Positions 26,492 to 35,838 of a stretch of 64,000 nucleotides of DNA are shown here, piece after piece. The stretch is from Vibrio ponticus (GTDB lineage Bacteria; Pseudomonadota; Gammaproteobacteria; Enterobacterales; Vibrionaceae), in assembly GCF_009938225.1 (NCBI RefSeq), contig NZ_AP019658.1, positions 682,001 through 746,000 on the forward strand, written 5' to 3'. The notes below the pieces were generated by a model, which ran no database searches, was not told the DNA's origin, and saw only the letters and a list, made by a program, of their open reading frames with translations. Each line of letters begins with the position of its first letter. Within the stretch, counting starts at the first letter, position 1. The position numbers and the translations under genes were made by a program.

Positions 26492-27638
26492 AACATTCTC
26501 CGGATATATAAACACCAGTGAATGTTTGATTTAGATGAACGCCGTTCAAGTGTTCGCCATAAGTATTGAAGCCAAACACTTTGAACTTTTGTTGTAAGCG
26601 AGCCATATCCATCATTTGATCTTTTTGCTCTATCTCAAGACGGCGTAAGACGCAGTCACAGGCGAGCACGGTTTCTGGGTATAAGTGCCGTTGTTGTAAA
26701 TCGTATAAGGTTGTCTCTAGTGAGGTCACGATATCACGCATTTCGACGGTGTTAAGTACAATGCCAATGTCTACGGCACAGTAGAATGATAAGCTGAGAT
26801 CTTCTGGGTTTACTTTTTGAATTGATCTCGAGTAATAACGATCGCCAATCTTTACCGCTAGCGGATGGAGGGCGAAGGTCTCCGGCGTTAGTTCCTCTAC
26901 TGATATGCCTAAGAAATTAGCATACTCTTTCGCTGCTGGCTCAGAGTTGAGTTCATAAACAATGCGCGAATGAGGATCGGCATCGGTAACCACCATTTTA
27001 TGCTTACTATTACTGATATGGTGGCTTTGGAAAACTTCAAACCTGCACCGGCTATGAACCATTACAACCACAGCTGCATTGTGAATGAAGGTTCCATGGT
27101 GAAAAACATGGGTATTTGCGAGATTAATATCGTCACCCGCAGAGCCGCCAAAGTGGGGTATACCATTTGCGGCTGAATTTAGAGTATTGAGGAACTTTTC
27201 TTCTTGAGCTGACAAGCCATCGATTAAAGTTATCAGGAAAGGTTTCGCCGCGCCAAAGTTAACGATACTGGTTGCGCACTCTTCACGTAGTTGGTTAATT
27301 TGACGTTGGGCTGTGATTAAGTCGAAGTCTTCTATCGACATGACGACTGAACTACTGATGGAAAAGAAATCAGGATTAAACCAGATTGCTACAATTGAAT
27401 GTTGATGATAACCATGTCTAGTGGTTTCTCCAGCGGTAGTGCAACCTGCAAGCTCCACATCTATGAACTGCTTTTTTAGCGCCTTTCCCAGATCTAATAG
27501 GGGATAGGCTGCCGAACAGTAGAATAGAACAAACCCTGATCGAGGTGCGCCTAGTTGATGGTAGAGTTCCAAGCTTGCTTGATAAGCTGATTGATTATGG
27601 CTGATAGCCTGTATTGTTTTAACTTCCACTATGTTCAT
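26484..27638 (-). CDS. nosP: FIST-domain sensory protein (NosP-like)
   Basis: About 384 residues, no signal peptide or membrane segment. Seen: FIST N-terminal domain (features GCTTAGETTRHGYHQHSIVA, GLSAQEEKFLNTL, HFGGSAGDD) and FIST C-terminal domain (AKEYANFLGISVEELTPETF, ALHPLAVKIGDRYYSRSIQK). Known: in Pseudomonas aeruginosa and V. cholerae, FIST proteins named NosP bind haem and nitric oxide and regulate a co-cistronic hybrid kinase; the P. aeruginosa pair is NosP-NahK. Here the gene overlaps and precedes just such a kinase. ATG at 27638 chosen; a TTG at 27650 is less likely. Haem binding in this protein is inferred from family and context, not from a motif I can prove. Confidence 0.82.
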   Translation of the reverse strand: MNIVEVKTIQAISHNQSAYQASLELYHQLGAPRSGFVLFYCSAAYPLLDLGKALKKQFIDVELAGCTTAGETTRHGYHQHSIVAIWFNPDFFSISSSVVMSIEDFDLITAQRQINQLREECATSIVNFGAAKPFLITLIDGLSAQEEKFLNTLNSAANGIPHFGGSAGDDINLANTHVFHHGTFIHNAAVVVMVHSRCRFEVFQSHHISNSKHKMVVTDADPHSRIVYELNSEPAAKEYANFLGISVEELTPETFALHPLAVKIGDRYYSRSIQKVNPEDLSLSFYCAVDIGIVLNTVEMRDIVTSLETTLYDLQQRHLYPETVLACDCVLRRLEIEQKDQMMDMARLQQKFKVFGFNTYGEHLNGVHLNQTFTGVYISGECYE

Positions 27639-28042
27639 CCCTGTAACCAACGGCTAGCGATTCGATAACCAAAACAGTTAGTATGTATCGGTTTATTACA
27701 CAATTGCTTTGGTAAATGGTGAGCTAAATAGTTTTACACGCGATAATAATCCGTCGGTTCTACGCGTAAATTGTTTGCTCGTCTTGGATTCATTTTGCGA
27801 GCTTATTGAATGTTAACATAGCGTTAAATGTATAATGATGCTGATCTATTTATCATATATGAGTGTTGAAGCGGCACAAACTAACGACTAGTTAGCGATT
27901 TTGCATGCAAGTTAATGTTGGATAGACAGGAAAGTGTGTCTGTACACCAAATGAATGGTGCTCTCAGGTGGTTACGACGACTATATTGTCTACAGACAGA
28001 ATAAGCGGTCATTGCGTGGGGCTGCAATGACCGCTAGGGGGG
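27639..28042. other. Intergenic region between FIST and aldehyde dehydrogenase genes
   Basis: A 404-base AT-rich region holding the promoter of the leftward FIST-kinase operon and the terminator of the aldehyde dehydrogenase. No further gene seen. Confidence 0.5.
28005..28034 (-). terminator. Terminator hairpin after aldehyde dehydrogenase
   Basis: Perfect 11-bp stem GCGGTCATTGC / GCAATGACCGC with an 8-base loop, 9 bases after the stop codon. On the minus strand it is followed by TTATTCT, a weak U-tract. Confidence 0.75.
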
Positions 28043-29563
28043 TTAGAAGAAACCTAGAGGGCTGGTGCTATAACTCACTAGTAAGTTTTTAGTCTGTTGA
28101 TAATGATCGAGCATCATTTTGTGAGTTTCACGACCGATTCCAGACTTTTTGTAGCCACCAAACGCCGCGTGTGCAGGATATAAATGGTAACAGTTAGTCC
28201 ATATACGTCCCGCTTCGATTCCGCGTCCCATACGATACGCTCGGTTCATATCACGTGTCCATACACCAGCACCCAAGCCGTAGGACGAGTCGTTGGCTAG
28301 TGCAAGTGCTTCGGCTTCATCTTTGAATGTCGTTACCGCGATAACGGGACCAAAAATTTCTTCTTGGAAGATACGCATTGAGTTATCGCCTTGGAGAATC
28401 GTTGGTTGGATGTAGTAGCCATTATTCAGTGCATCACCTAGGTTTTCTTGATCGCCGCCACTTAGGACTTTGGCGCCTTCATTACGTCCGATATCCAGGT
28501 ATCCCATGATTTTGTCGAATTGTTCTTGAGAAGCTTGTGCACCAACCATGGTTGTTGTGTCGAGAGGGTTGCCACGAACAATTTGTTTCGTCTTTTCAAG
28601 CACTTTAGCCATGAACTCATCAAAAATGTCTTCTTGAATCAGAGCGCGAGATGGGCAGGTACATACTTCACCTTGGTTAAAGAAACCAAGCACGAAACCT
28701 TCAGCACATTTGTCTAGATAGTCGTCTTCATGTTGTGTGACATCGTTAAAGTAGATGTTAGGCGATTTACCACCAAGTTCGACAGTCGAAGGAATGAGGT
28801 TCTCAGCCGCACATTTCAAAATATGGTGACCAACAGAGGTAGAACCGGTAAACGCTAACTTACCAATACGTGTGCTCGTTGCTAGTGCTTCTCCCGCTTC
28901 TTGACCTAATCCATTGACTACGTTGAGAACACCAGCAGGTAACAAGTCCTCTATTAACTCAACCAATAATAAGATACTGGCTGGAGTTTGCTCTGCTGGT
29001 TTAAGAACTATACAGTTACCAGCCGCTAATGCTGGTGCTATTTTCCATGCCGCCATTAGTAGCGGAAAATTCCAAGGAATGATTTGACCAACAACACCGA
29101 TTGGTTCATGAAAGTGATAAGCGACGGTACCGTTATCGATCTCCGATGCACTACCTTCTTGAGCGCGAATACAGCCTGCAAAATAACGGAAGTGGTCAGA
29201 ACTTAGAGGAATGTCTGCAGCAAGAGTTTCGCGCACTGGTTTGCCATTATCCCATGTTTCAGCAACGGCAAGCGCCTCAAGGTTTTGGTCAATGCGATCA
29301 GCAATTTTTAGCAAGATATTAGAGCGCTCTTGCACTGATGTCGCTCCCCAAGCTTGTTTGGCTGCATGGGCTGCGTCCAAAGCGAGTTCGATATCTTGAG
29401 CACATGAGCGAGGTATACGACAAAACTCTTCGCCGGTCACTGGCGTAGAATTTGAAAAATATTGTCCTTTTACAGGTGGTACCCATTTACCACCGATGAA
29501 GTTTTCATACTGCGCTTTAAAAGATACAACGGAGTCGTCGCTACCAGGAATTGCATAGATCAT
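28043..29563 (-). CDS. exaC: NAD-dependent (acet)aldehyde dehydrogenase, ExaC/AldB type
   Basis: A 506-residue aldehyde dehydrogenase, the same length as Pseudomonas ExaC. Seen: [20 protein letters not shown] and KPAEQTP (NAD binding), the nucleotide-loop FTGSTSVG, catalytic Glu in VELGGKSP, catalytic Cys region [13 protein letters not shown], and EIFGPV. The acidic pair of cysteines (C-T-C) at the active site is as in the ExaC/AcoD group. Known role: oxidation of acetaldehyde and similar aldehydes to acids, often part of ethanol or acetoin use. It is a single gene upstream of the FIST-kinase operon in the same direction, with its own terminator. A link to that signalling set is inferred from the Pseudomonas parallel. 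Confidence 0.88.
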   Translation of the reverse strand: MIYAIPGSDDSVVSFKAQYENFIGGKWVPPVKGQYFSNSTPVTGEEFCRIPRSCAQDIELALDAAHAAKQAWGATSVQERSNILLKIADRIDQNLEALAVAETWDNGKPVRETLAADIPLSSDHFRYFAGCIRAQEGSASEIDNGTVAYHFHEPIGVVGQIIPWNFPLLMAAWKIAPALAAGNCIVLKPAEQTPASILLLVELIEDLLPAGVLNVVNGLGQEAGEALATSTRIGKLAFTGSTSVGHHILKCAAENLIPSTVELGGKSPNIYFNDVTQHEDDYLDKCAEGFVLGFFNQGEVCTCPSRALIQEDIFDEFMAKVLEKTKQIVRGNPLDTTTMVGAQASQEQFDKIMGYLDIGRNEGAKVLSGGDQENLGDALNNGYYIQPTILQGDNSMRIFQEEIFGPVIAVTTFKDEAEALALANDSSYGLGAGVWTRDMNRAYRMGRGIEAGRIWTNCYHLYPAHAAFGGYKKSGIGRETHKMMLDHYQQTKNLLVSYSTSPLGFF

Positions 29564-29622
29564 ATGTCACCTCAGAGTGAAACCAAAAAAACACTTACGT
29601 TATCCTTGGTTATGTTGCTATC

Positions 29623-29643
29623 TGCTTTGATATAGCCAAAGCA
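29623..29643. promoter_or_regulatory. Inverted repeat upstream of aldehyde dehydrogenase
   Basis: TGCTTTG and CAAAGCA form a perfect 7-bp inverted repeat with a 7-base spacer, 60-80 bases before the aldehyde dehydrogenase start. Position and symmetry fit an operator for a dimeric regulator. The binder is unknown; the LuxR-type regulator at 23248 is one candidate. Confidence 0.35.
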
Positions 29644-29730
29644 CCTTGATGACTCAATACTACGAGTAATGATTAGTTGGAGATATTCTGCCTTAGCAGT
29701 AAAAGCTTCCTACTTTAGGATGAGAAATGA

Positions 29731-29898
29731 AACAAGCATTTGGCAGAGAATTGGAGAGGTGATGAGGAACAATTTTTAGGAAAATGGCGAGAAAATAAAG
29801 ATTATCAAAGAATGATATATATTGAACAAATTTGTTGTTGGGATACTAATGATGAAAATTTTAAAAGAGATTCTCAAAAGCTAGATACCTTGCCTTAA
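29731..29898 (+). pseudogene. Possible small gene remnant
   Basis: Open frame of 55 codons ending in TAA with no ATG until codon 27. The translation has protein-like composition (for example NWRGDEEQFLGKWRENKDYQ, then CCWDTNDENFKRDSQKLD). A stop codon directly precedes it and no ribosome-binding site is evident. It may be the 3' remnant of a gene lost upstream of the T6SS operon, or chance. Confidence 0.25.
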
Positions 29899-30624
29899 AG
29901 TAATCATTATTCCTGTTTTTGGATTTGTGTCGTATTTTTATGGTGATTGTTTTTATTTTGTTGTGTTCCAATTTTATACGCGTCGATTAATTTAAGTTTG
30001 GTATTGGGCTTATTTATTGTGATGTCTCAAATGTTGAACGGTAGGCTTAGTTTTTGAGGCGAGTTTACTATCTCTGTGAAAATTAATGTATATAAGTTGA
30101 TGTTATAAGAAGCTGTCACATTGTTGGACTCTTAGTTAATGTTAGGTATAAGAAAAAATAATCCTAAAGTTTATATCTCTGTTAATGGTTAACTAAGGTA
30201 TTTCTTTGTCATTGATGTATTTGTCATTTACACAAATTACTTTACGGCTTTATTTTACGGGGTTGGTGTTATTTTTGAGAGCGGGTATATTGAATGTTGA
30301 TCTCTATTTAAACTAGTTATTTAGTATTAGAATAATTTATGTTTTGAAATTGTTTTATCTTAATTGCATTGCTCTGACAAAGGTGGATATTTGTCTATAT
30401 ACGATTAGAATGCTCGTTGAAGTATGTTTTTAAGTTGAAGATTTATTCAAAATGAAAAAATGAAATTGGCGTAGCAAAAATGAGAGCATTAATTTTGGTT
30501 ATGTCAGTTTAAAGTTCGTATCTATTGAAAGGTAACTTATTTTCTTCAGCGGGTTTTATTTACCTTGTTTGTTGTTTCGTTAATAACAAATGTAGCAGTT
30601 GGCTTAATGTGTGGAGATTTAAAT

Positions 30625-31128
30625 ATGTCTAAAGAGGGAAGCGTTGCTCCTAAAGAAAGGATCAATATTAAATATATTCCGGCTACGGGAAGTGACCAAA
30701 CGGAAGTTGAACTTCCGCTAAAGACCCTGGTCGTCGGAGATTTTAAAGGGTATGCAGAAGATACACCTTTAGAAGAGCGTTCAACAATTAGCGTAGATAA
30801 AACTAACTTTTCAGCAGTGATGCGAGAAAGCAACCTGGGTCTTACTACAACGGTTAAGAATAAATTAGGCGATGATCAGGGGGCTGACCTTCCCGTCGAG
30901 CTTAAATTTAGTTCTTTAGAAGATTTCAGTCCAGATCAAGTTGCACAGCAAGTTCCTGAACTAAAGAAGTTAATTGAATTACGTGAGGCTTTAGTTGCAT
31001 TGAAAGGTCCATTAGGGAATGTACCGGCTTTTCGTGAACGTTTGGAGGCGATATTAAATTCAGCTGAGTCACGAGAGAAGCTACTTTCTGAGCTCAATTT
31101 AATCAGCGAAGAGCAAAAGCAGGCTTAA
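30625..31128 (+). CDS. tssB: T6SS contractile sheath small subunit TssB
   Basis: A 167-residue VipA/TssB protein. The ATG at 30625 is chosen: GGAG lies 9 bases upstream and MSKEGSVAPKERINIKYIPA is the normal family start. Seen: the conserved VELPLKTLVVGDFKG segment, TPLEERSTISVDKTNFSAVM and LPVELKFSSLEDFSPDQVAQ. Known: TssB pairs with TssC to form the contractile sheath around the Hcp tube in the cytoplasm. First gene of a 14-gene run in the same direction, in the order of the V. cholerae vipA-vasK locus. Confidence 0.97.
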   Translation: MSKEGSVAPKERINIKYIPATGSDQTEVELPLKTLVVGDFKGYAEDTPLEERSTISVDKTNFSAVMRESNLGLTTTVKNKLGDDQGADLPVELKFSSLEDFSPDQVAQQVPELKKLIELREALVALKGPLGNVPAFRERLEAILNSAESREKLLSELNLISEEQKQA

Positions 31129-31168
31129 TGAGTCTGGGTTAACGTCTAATCACGATAGGAAATAATTA

Positions 31169-32644
31169 ATGTCTACTACTGAACAAGTATTGGAAACTCA
31201 GCATTCAACAGAGGGCAGTCTTCTTGATGAGATCATGGAGCAGACGCGTATAGCTCCAAGTGAAGATGGTTATGAAATAGCCAAAAAAGGTATTGCAGCA
31301 TTTATAGAAAACTTAATTGCGACTCCTTCAGGTACAGAGTCGGTTAATAAAGCACTCGTCGACCAAATGTTGGTTGAATTAGATAAGAAAGTCAGCGCTC
31401 AGATGGATGAGATTCTTCACAATGAAGAGCTACAGAAAATGGAGTCGTCTTGGCGTAGTTTGAAACTATTTGTCGACCGCACAGATTTTCGTGAAAACAA
31501 TAAAGTCGAATTGCTTAACGTGACGCGTGAAGAGCTACTGGAAGACTTTGAATATTCGCCAGAAATGAGTCAGTCAGGTTTGTATAAACATGTTTACTCT
31601 GCAGGTTATGGTCAATTTGGTGGTGAACCTGTCGGTGCTATCGTTGGGAATTTTGCGTTTACTCCGTCGTCGCAAGATATGAAATTGCTCAAATTTATGG
31701 GCTCGCTGGGAGCGATGGCGCACGCACCGTTTATTTCTAGTGTTGCTCCGGAATTCTTTGGCGTTGATTCATTTGAAGACCTACCTAATATCAAGGATCT
31801 AAAATCGACATTTGAAAGCCCTAAATATGCGAAGTGGCGTGCGTTGAGAGAATCAGAAGACGCACGCTATATTGGCTTAACAGCACCACGCTTTTTGCTT
31901 CGAGTCCCATACAGCCCAACGGATAACCCGGTTAAGTCATTCAATTACAGTGAAAACGTAAGTTCTAATCACGATCACTACCTTTGGGGAAATACGGCGT
32001 TCGCATTTGCTACTCGTCTAACAGATAGTTTTGCTAAATATCGTTGGTGTCCAAATATCATAGGTCCGCAAAGCGGTGGCGCGGTTGATGACCTGCCGGT
32101 GCACGTTTATGAATCGCTTGGTGCATTGCAAAATAAAATTCCAACCGAAGTTTTGATCACAGATCGTAAAGAGTTTGAATTAGCAGATGAAGGCTTTATT
32201 GCATTAACCATGCGTAAAGGCTCAGACAACGCAGCGTTTTTCTCCGCGAACTCAATTCAGAAACCTAAGGTATTTCCAAATACCAAAGAGGGTAAACAGG
32301 CCGAAGTTAACTATAAGTTAGGCACTCAGATACCTTATATGATGATTATCAACCGCCTGGCGCATTATTTGAAGGTACTGCAGCGTGAACAAATCGGGTC
32401 TTGGAAAGAACGACAAGATCTTGAGCGAGAGCTTAACACATGGATTAAGCAGTTTGTCGCTGATCAGGAAAACCCGCCAGCGGATGTACGTAGTCGACGT
32501 CCGTTGCGCTCTGCCCGTGTCGAAGTTGCGGATGTGGAAGGAAATCCTGGTTGGTATCAAGTCTCGCTTGCTGTTCGACCGCATTTCAAATACATGGGGG
32601 CAAACTTTGAGTTGTCTCTAGTGGGTCGATTGGATCAGTCATAA
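31169..32644 (+). CDS. tssC: T6SS contractile sheath large subunit TssC
   Basis: A 491-residue VipB/TssC protein of normal length. Seen: LQKMESSWRSLKLFVDRTDF, EYGQFGGEPVGAI-like segment (GYGQFGGEPVGAIVGNF), the AHAPFISSVAPEFFG motif, FLLRVPYSP and the C-terminal RSRRPLRSARVEVADVEGNP, all typical. Together with TssB it builds the sheath whose contraction drives injection; the N-terminus contains the segment recognised by the recycling ATPase in the TssB/C complex. AGGAAA lies before the ATG. Follows tssB by 40 bases. Confidence 0.97.
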   Translation: MSTTEQVLETQHSTEGSLLDEIMEQTRIAPSEDGYEIAKKGIAAFIENLIATPSGTESVNKALVDQMLVELDKKVSAQMDEILHNEELQKMESSWRSLKLFVDRTDFRENNKVELLNVTREELLEDFEYSPEMSQSGLYKHVYSAGYGQFGGEPVGAIVGNFAFTPSSQDMKLLKFMGSLGAMAHAPFISSVAPEFFGVDSFEDLPNIKDLKSTFESPKYAKWRALRESEDARYIGLTAPRFLLRVPYSPTDNPVKSFNYSENVSSNHDHYLWGNTAFAFATRLTDSFAKYRWCPNIIGPQSGGAVDDLPVHVYESLGALQNKIPTEVLITDRKEFELADEGFIALTMRKGSDNAAFFSANSIQKPKVFPNTKEGKQAEVNYKLGTQIPYMMIINRLAHYLKVLQREQIGSWKERQDLERELNTWIKQFVADQENPPADVRSRRPLRSARVEVADVEGNPGWYQVSLAVRPHFKYMGANFELSLVGRLDQS

Positions 32645-32646
32645 TT

Positions 32647-33084
32647 ATGTCATACATCGCACCAGAAGAGGCGGTCTTTGGCGTCGGTCTTTTTGAACGA
32701 TTAGTCGCAGACGCCAAACCTATGTCCTTAACGGCGGGACCCGATGCTTTAGATGTGCTCGAGTCTATTAAACGCAATGTGTCGAATGTATTGAACTCAA
32801 GGCTAGGTGGCGCGCAGAGCGCCCCTATGCTGGGGCTACTTGATTTCAACGATGCTACATTGGAAACGATCGATTTATCAGTCAGGGTTAAGCTCGCAAT
32901 TAAAGGTTGTCTGGAAGCGTATGAACCGCGATTAACCAATGTTGTCGTCAGCGCCAGTCCGGATGATTTCAATCCGTTATCGCTTCGATTTCAGATCATC
33001 GCACAGATAAATAGTGAATTAATACACGAGAAGGTTCAGTTCAGTCTGTTGCTGGACCAGAATAGACAGTATCAAGTGTTGTAA
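32647..33084 (+). CDS. tssE: T6SS baseplate component TssE (gp25-like)
   Basis: A 145-residue gp25-like baseplate wedge protein. Seen: LFERLVADA near the start, a mid-protein block ESIKRNVSNVLNSRLGGAQS then GLLDFNDATL, and a C-terminal beta-rich part with FNPLSLRFQIIAQI. Known: TssE lies at the baseplate and starts sheath assembly together with TssF, TssG and TssK. It starts 2 bases after the tssC stop, so is translationally linked. Confidence 0.95.
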   Translation: MSYIAPEEAVFGVGLFERLVADAKPMSLTAGPDALDVLESIKRNVSNVLNSRLGGAQSAPMLGLLDFNDATLETIDLSVRVKLAIKGCLEAYEPRLTNVVVSASPDDFNPLSLRFQIIAQINSELIHEKVQFSLLLDQNRQYQVL

Positions 33085-33088
33085 TTTT

Positions 33089-34858
33089 ATGAGTCAAGAT
33101 AAGTATTTCAGAGAAGAGCTCGCTTTTTTAAAAGAGCAAGGAAAAGAATTTACTGAAATTCATCCTCAGCTTTCGCGGTTTTTGCATGGTCGCAATAGTG
33201 ATCCGGATGTAGAACGTCTGCTCGAAGGGTTTGCATTTCTTACGGCTAGGCTGCGTCAGAAAGTCGAGGATGAGTTTCCTGAGCTTACTCACTCACTTAT
33301 CAATATGTTATGGCCAAACTATTTGAGACCTATTCCTAGTATGAGCGTGGTCGCCTTTAAGCCAGATAAAGGCGTTAGCCAAAAGCACGTTATAGCCAAA
33401 GATATCCAGCTAGACAGTAAGACTGTTCTTGATACTACTTGTCATTTTCGTACTTGTAGAGAGGTAACGCTGTATCCTATTGAGTGTACAGATGTGCATG
33501 CAGAACATTCGCGCGAAGCATCAATTATCGATATTCAGCTCAATCTAATTGGTGATGTGACTGCGGGTGAAACTCAGCTTGATGAGTTGCGCTTTTATTT
33601 AGGCGGTGAACAACATAGTTCGCAAGCGCTATATCTCTGGTTCCATCATTATTTGGAAAAAATCACAGTTGATGTCGAAGGTGTCGAGTTTACTTTGCCA
33701 AAGCAAGCTTTTTCATCGGTTGGATTCAGTAGCGAACAGTCGATTTTACCGTACCCTAAGAATGTTTATGATGGCTATCGTGTTCTACAAGAATACCTTT
33801 CTTTTCCAGAAGCATTTCACTTTATAGACATTAAACACTTGGCAGATGTGTTGCCAAAATCCGTCACAGGTGTGTTTTCAATTAAGGTCTATTTCTCTAA
33901 AACGCTACCAACGGAAACCAGAATTAGGAGAAACAGTTTTCAACTTTATTGTACTCCGGTGATTAATCTTTTTGAGCATGATGCCGATCCAATTGATTTA
34001 AATGGTCGACGTGCCGAATACAGAATTTTCCCATCAAATCGGTATCCAGCCCACTATGAAATATTTAGTGTTGATAAAGTTGTAGGTTGGCAAGATTCAG
34101 AGCTCGAAGGGAAGCGAGTAAGAGGAGCAAAACGAGTCTATGAACCATTTGAAAGCTTTCAGCACGAAGTCGAACGAGTTCGTCACCGTCAGGCGCTTTA
34201 CTATCGAACGCGTGTTAAGGAGAGCATTCGCAACGATGGATTTGACTCCTTTATTTCGTTCGTTCGAGGTGACGAAACAACGTCAGTGGGGATCGATGAA
34301 GCAGTATCGATAAAGCTAACTTGTACTAATCGACTACTGCCCTTAGAGCTCGGCATCGGTGACATATGTGTGCCAACAGACAGTTCTCCGCCATTTGCAA
34401 CGTTTAAAAATATTACTGTGCCATCACAGTCACTACGCCCGGTACTAGACGGTAGTTTGTTGTGGACTTTGATCTCTAACTTGTCACTCAATTATCTTTC
34501 TCTGCTATCTAAAGAAGCACTGAGTTGTGTATTACGTGCTTATGATTTTAGAGCACTGGTTGATCGACAAGCGGAGCGAGTTGCCAAGAAGCGACTGGAA
34601 GCGATCGTCAAAGTCGACTCTCAGCCCATCGATAAAATTTTGCGAGGATTACCGGTTAGAGGTCTGCGATCGACGCTACATATCGATCAAAATGGTTTTG
34701 CATCCGAAGGCGACTTATTCCTATTTGGAACCGTACTGAGTCACTTTTTCTCTCTCTATGCCAGCATCAACTCTTTTCATGAGCTGGTCGTGGTTAACGT
34801 TACTAATCAAGAGAAATACACATGGGGAATGCAGAGTGGAATGCAGCCGTTGATCTAG
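33089..34858 (+). CDS. tssF: T6SS baseplate component TssF
   Basis: A 589-residue TssF/VasA protein. Seen: the N-terminal EELAFLKEQGKEFTEIHPQL and GRNSDPDVERLLEGFAFLTA, and FPELTHSLINMLWPNYLRPI, which are diagnostic; near the C-terminus GLRSTLHIDQNGFASEGDLF and LGTVLSHFFSLYASINSFHE-like sequence. Length normal. Known: two TssF and one TssG form the wedge core of the baseplate. Its end overlaps tssG by 37 bases. Confidence 0.96.
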   Translation: MSQDKYFREELAFLKEQGKEFTEIHPQLSRFLHGRNSDPDVERLLEGFAFLTARLRQKVEDEFPELTHSLINMLWPNYLRPIPSMSVVAFKPDKGVSQKHVIAKDIQLDSKTVLDTTCHFRTCREVTLYPIECTDVHAEHSREASIIDIQLNLIGDVTAGETQLDELRFYLGGEQHSSQALYLWFHHYLEKITVDVEGVEFTLPKQAFSSVGFSSEQSILPYPKNVYDGYRVLQEYLSFPEAFHFIDIKHLADVLPKSVTGVFSIKVYFSKTLPTETRIRRNSFQLYCTPVINLFEHDADPIDLNGRRAEYRIFPSNRYPAHYEIFSVDKVVGWQDSELEGKRVRGAKRVYEPFESFQHEVERVRHRQALYYRTRVKESIRNDGFDSFISFVRGDETTSVGIDEAVSIKLTCTNRLLPLELGIGDICVPTDSSPPFATFKNITVPSQSLRPVLDGSLLWTLISNLSLNYLSLLSKEALSCVLRAYDFRALVDRQAERVAKKRLEAIVKVDSQPIDKILRGLPVRGLRSTLHIDQNGFASEGDLFLFGTVLSHFFSLYASINSFHELVVVNVTNQEKYTWGMQSGMQPLI

Positions 34859-35835
34859 ATGATGATGGAATATATTCACCGATGACAGGGTTAACAGATA
34901 AAATCCGTGAGTATAACTTTTATCAACTGGTTGAATTGCTGCAAAAGCTAAATGAGATTAATCCTGAATCGGAAGATTGGGAACGACAGTGCCGTTTAGT
35001 GTTTAGTGGTAACCCGAGTTTGGGATTTTCACCGAGTGACGTTAACCAACTCACGATCCGAGATGACGACAAACAGGTACTGTTAACCAACTTTTTCGGT
35101 TTGTCAGGCGCGCAGTCGCCTTTACCTGGCTTTATTTTGGAACAATTGGCAACGGAAGGGGATGATGGATTCAAACAGCCATTTCTGGATTTTTTTAACA
35201 ATCGCTTAATCAACTTGGTGTATCGAGTTTGGCGTAAGTATCGATACTACGTTCGCTTTCAACCGGGAGCGCAAGACCAATTTTCGGTTCAACTCTTTGC
35301 TTTGGTTGGCTTAACAGACCAAGACTTGCGAGGAGAGACACCAATCAACTGGTGCAAAATGTTGGCCTACTCAGGAACATTGGCTGGGCGCAGTCGGTCA
35401 CCCCAAATCGTGGCAGGCATTATTGCCCACTGTTTTGATCTTAAAGACGTGAGTATTCGACAGTGGGTCAAACGAACAGTGCCCATAGATCAAAGCCAGC
35501 AATTTTCACTGGGAGGGGGAAATTCAGCACTAGGTCTCGACACAGTGATTGGAAGTACTGTCGTCGATTGTAGTAGCAAATTTACAGTTTGTCTCAGTGG
35601 CTTATCAAGACATCGTTTTAACGATTTTCTTCCATCAGGAAAAGAGTATGAGCCACTTTGCAAGTTAGTCGAATTTATTATGCGAGAACAAATGGCTTAT
35701 GACTTGGAGCTAACCATTGAAGAAAGCGAAGCGCCTACATTTTGCTTAGATGCGCAACATGGCATTGAACTAGGTTGGACATCCTTTTTGGGTGGTTCAG
35801 AAGCAAAGCAAGTATTGATTCAAGTAAGGCAATAA
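34822..35835 (+). CDS. tssG: T6SS baseplate component TssG
   Basis: A 337-residue TssG/VasB protein. Seen: EYNFYQLVELLQKLN, VRFSGNPSLGF-like segment (LVFSGNPSLGFSPSDV), FFGLSGAQSPLPGFILE, FLDFFNNRLINLVYRVWRKY and the C-terminal LGWTSFLGG, all typical. Starts within the end of tssF. AAGAGAAA upstream of the ATG. Works with TssF in the baseplate wedge. Confidence 0.95.
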   Translation: MGNAEWNAAVDLDDDGIYSPMTGLTDKIREYNFYQLVELLQKLNEINPESEDWERQCRLVFSGNPSLGFSPSDVNQLTIRDDDKQVLLTNFFGLSGAQSPLPGFILEQLATEGDDGFKQPFLDFFNNRLINLVYRVWRKYRYYVRFQPGAQDQFSVQLFALVGLTDQDLRGETPINWCKMLAYSGTLAGRSRSPQIVAGIIAHCFDLKDVSIRQWVKRTVPIDQSQQFSLGGGNSALGLDTVIGSTVVDCSSKFTVCLSGLSRHRFNDFLPSGKEYEPLCKLVEFIMREQMAYDLELTIEESEAPTFCLDAQHGIELGWTSFLGGSEAKQVLIQVRQ

Positions 35836-35838
35836 TTA

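Larger units (their letters stand above)
29564..30624. other. AT-rich 1-kb gap upstream of the T6SS operon
   Basis: A long, strongly AT-rich region without a convincing intact gene. It must contain the promoter of the aldehyde dehydrogenase (left) and that of the T6SS operon (right). A 55-codon open frame without start lies at 29731-29898 and may be a gene remnant. I looked for a sigma-54 type -24/-12 element before tssB and found none that fits. Confidence 0.6.

Noticed and set aside
30420..30624. Sigma-54 promoter before tssB
   Set aside because: No GG-N10-GC pair with acceptable flanks; TTGGCGTAGC and similar strings have wrong spacing.
32586..32972. Antisense frame of 128 codons over tssE
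   Set aside because: Shadow of the conserved tssE gene with Ser/Thr-rich reverse translation.
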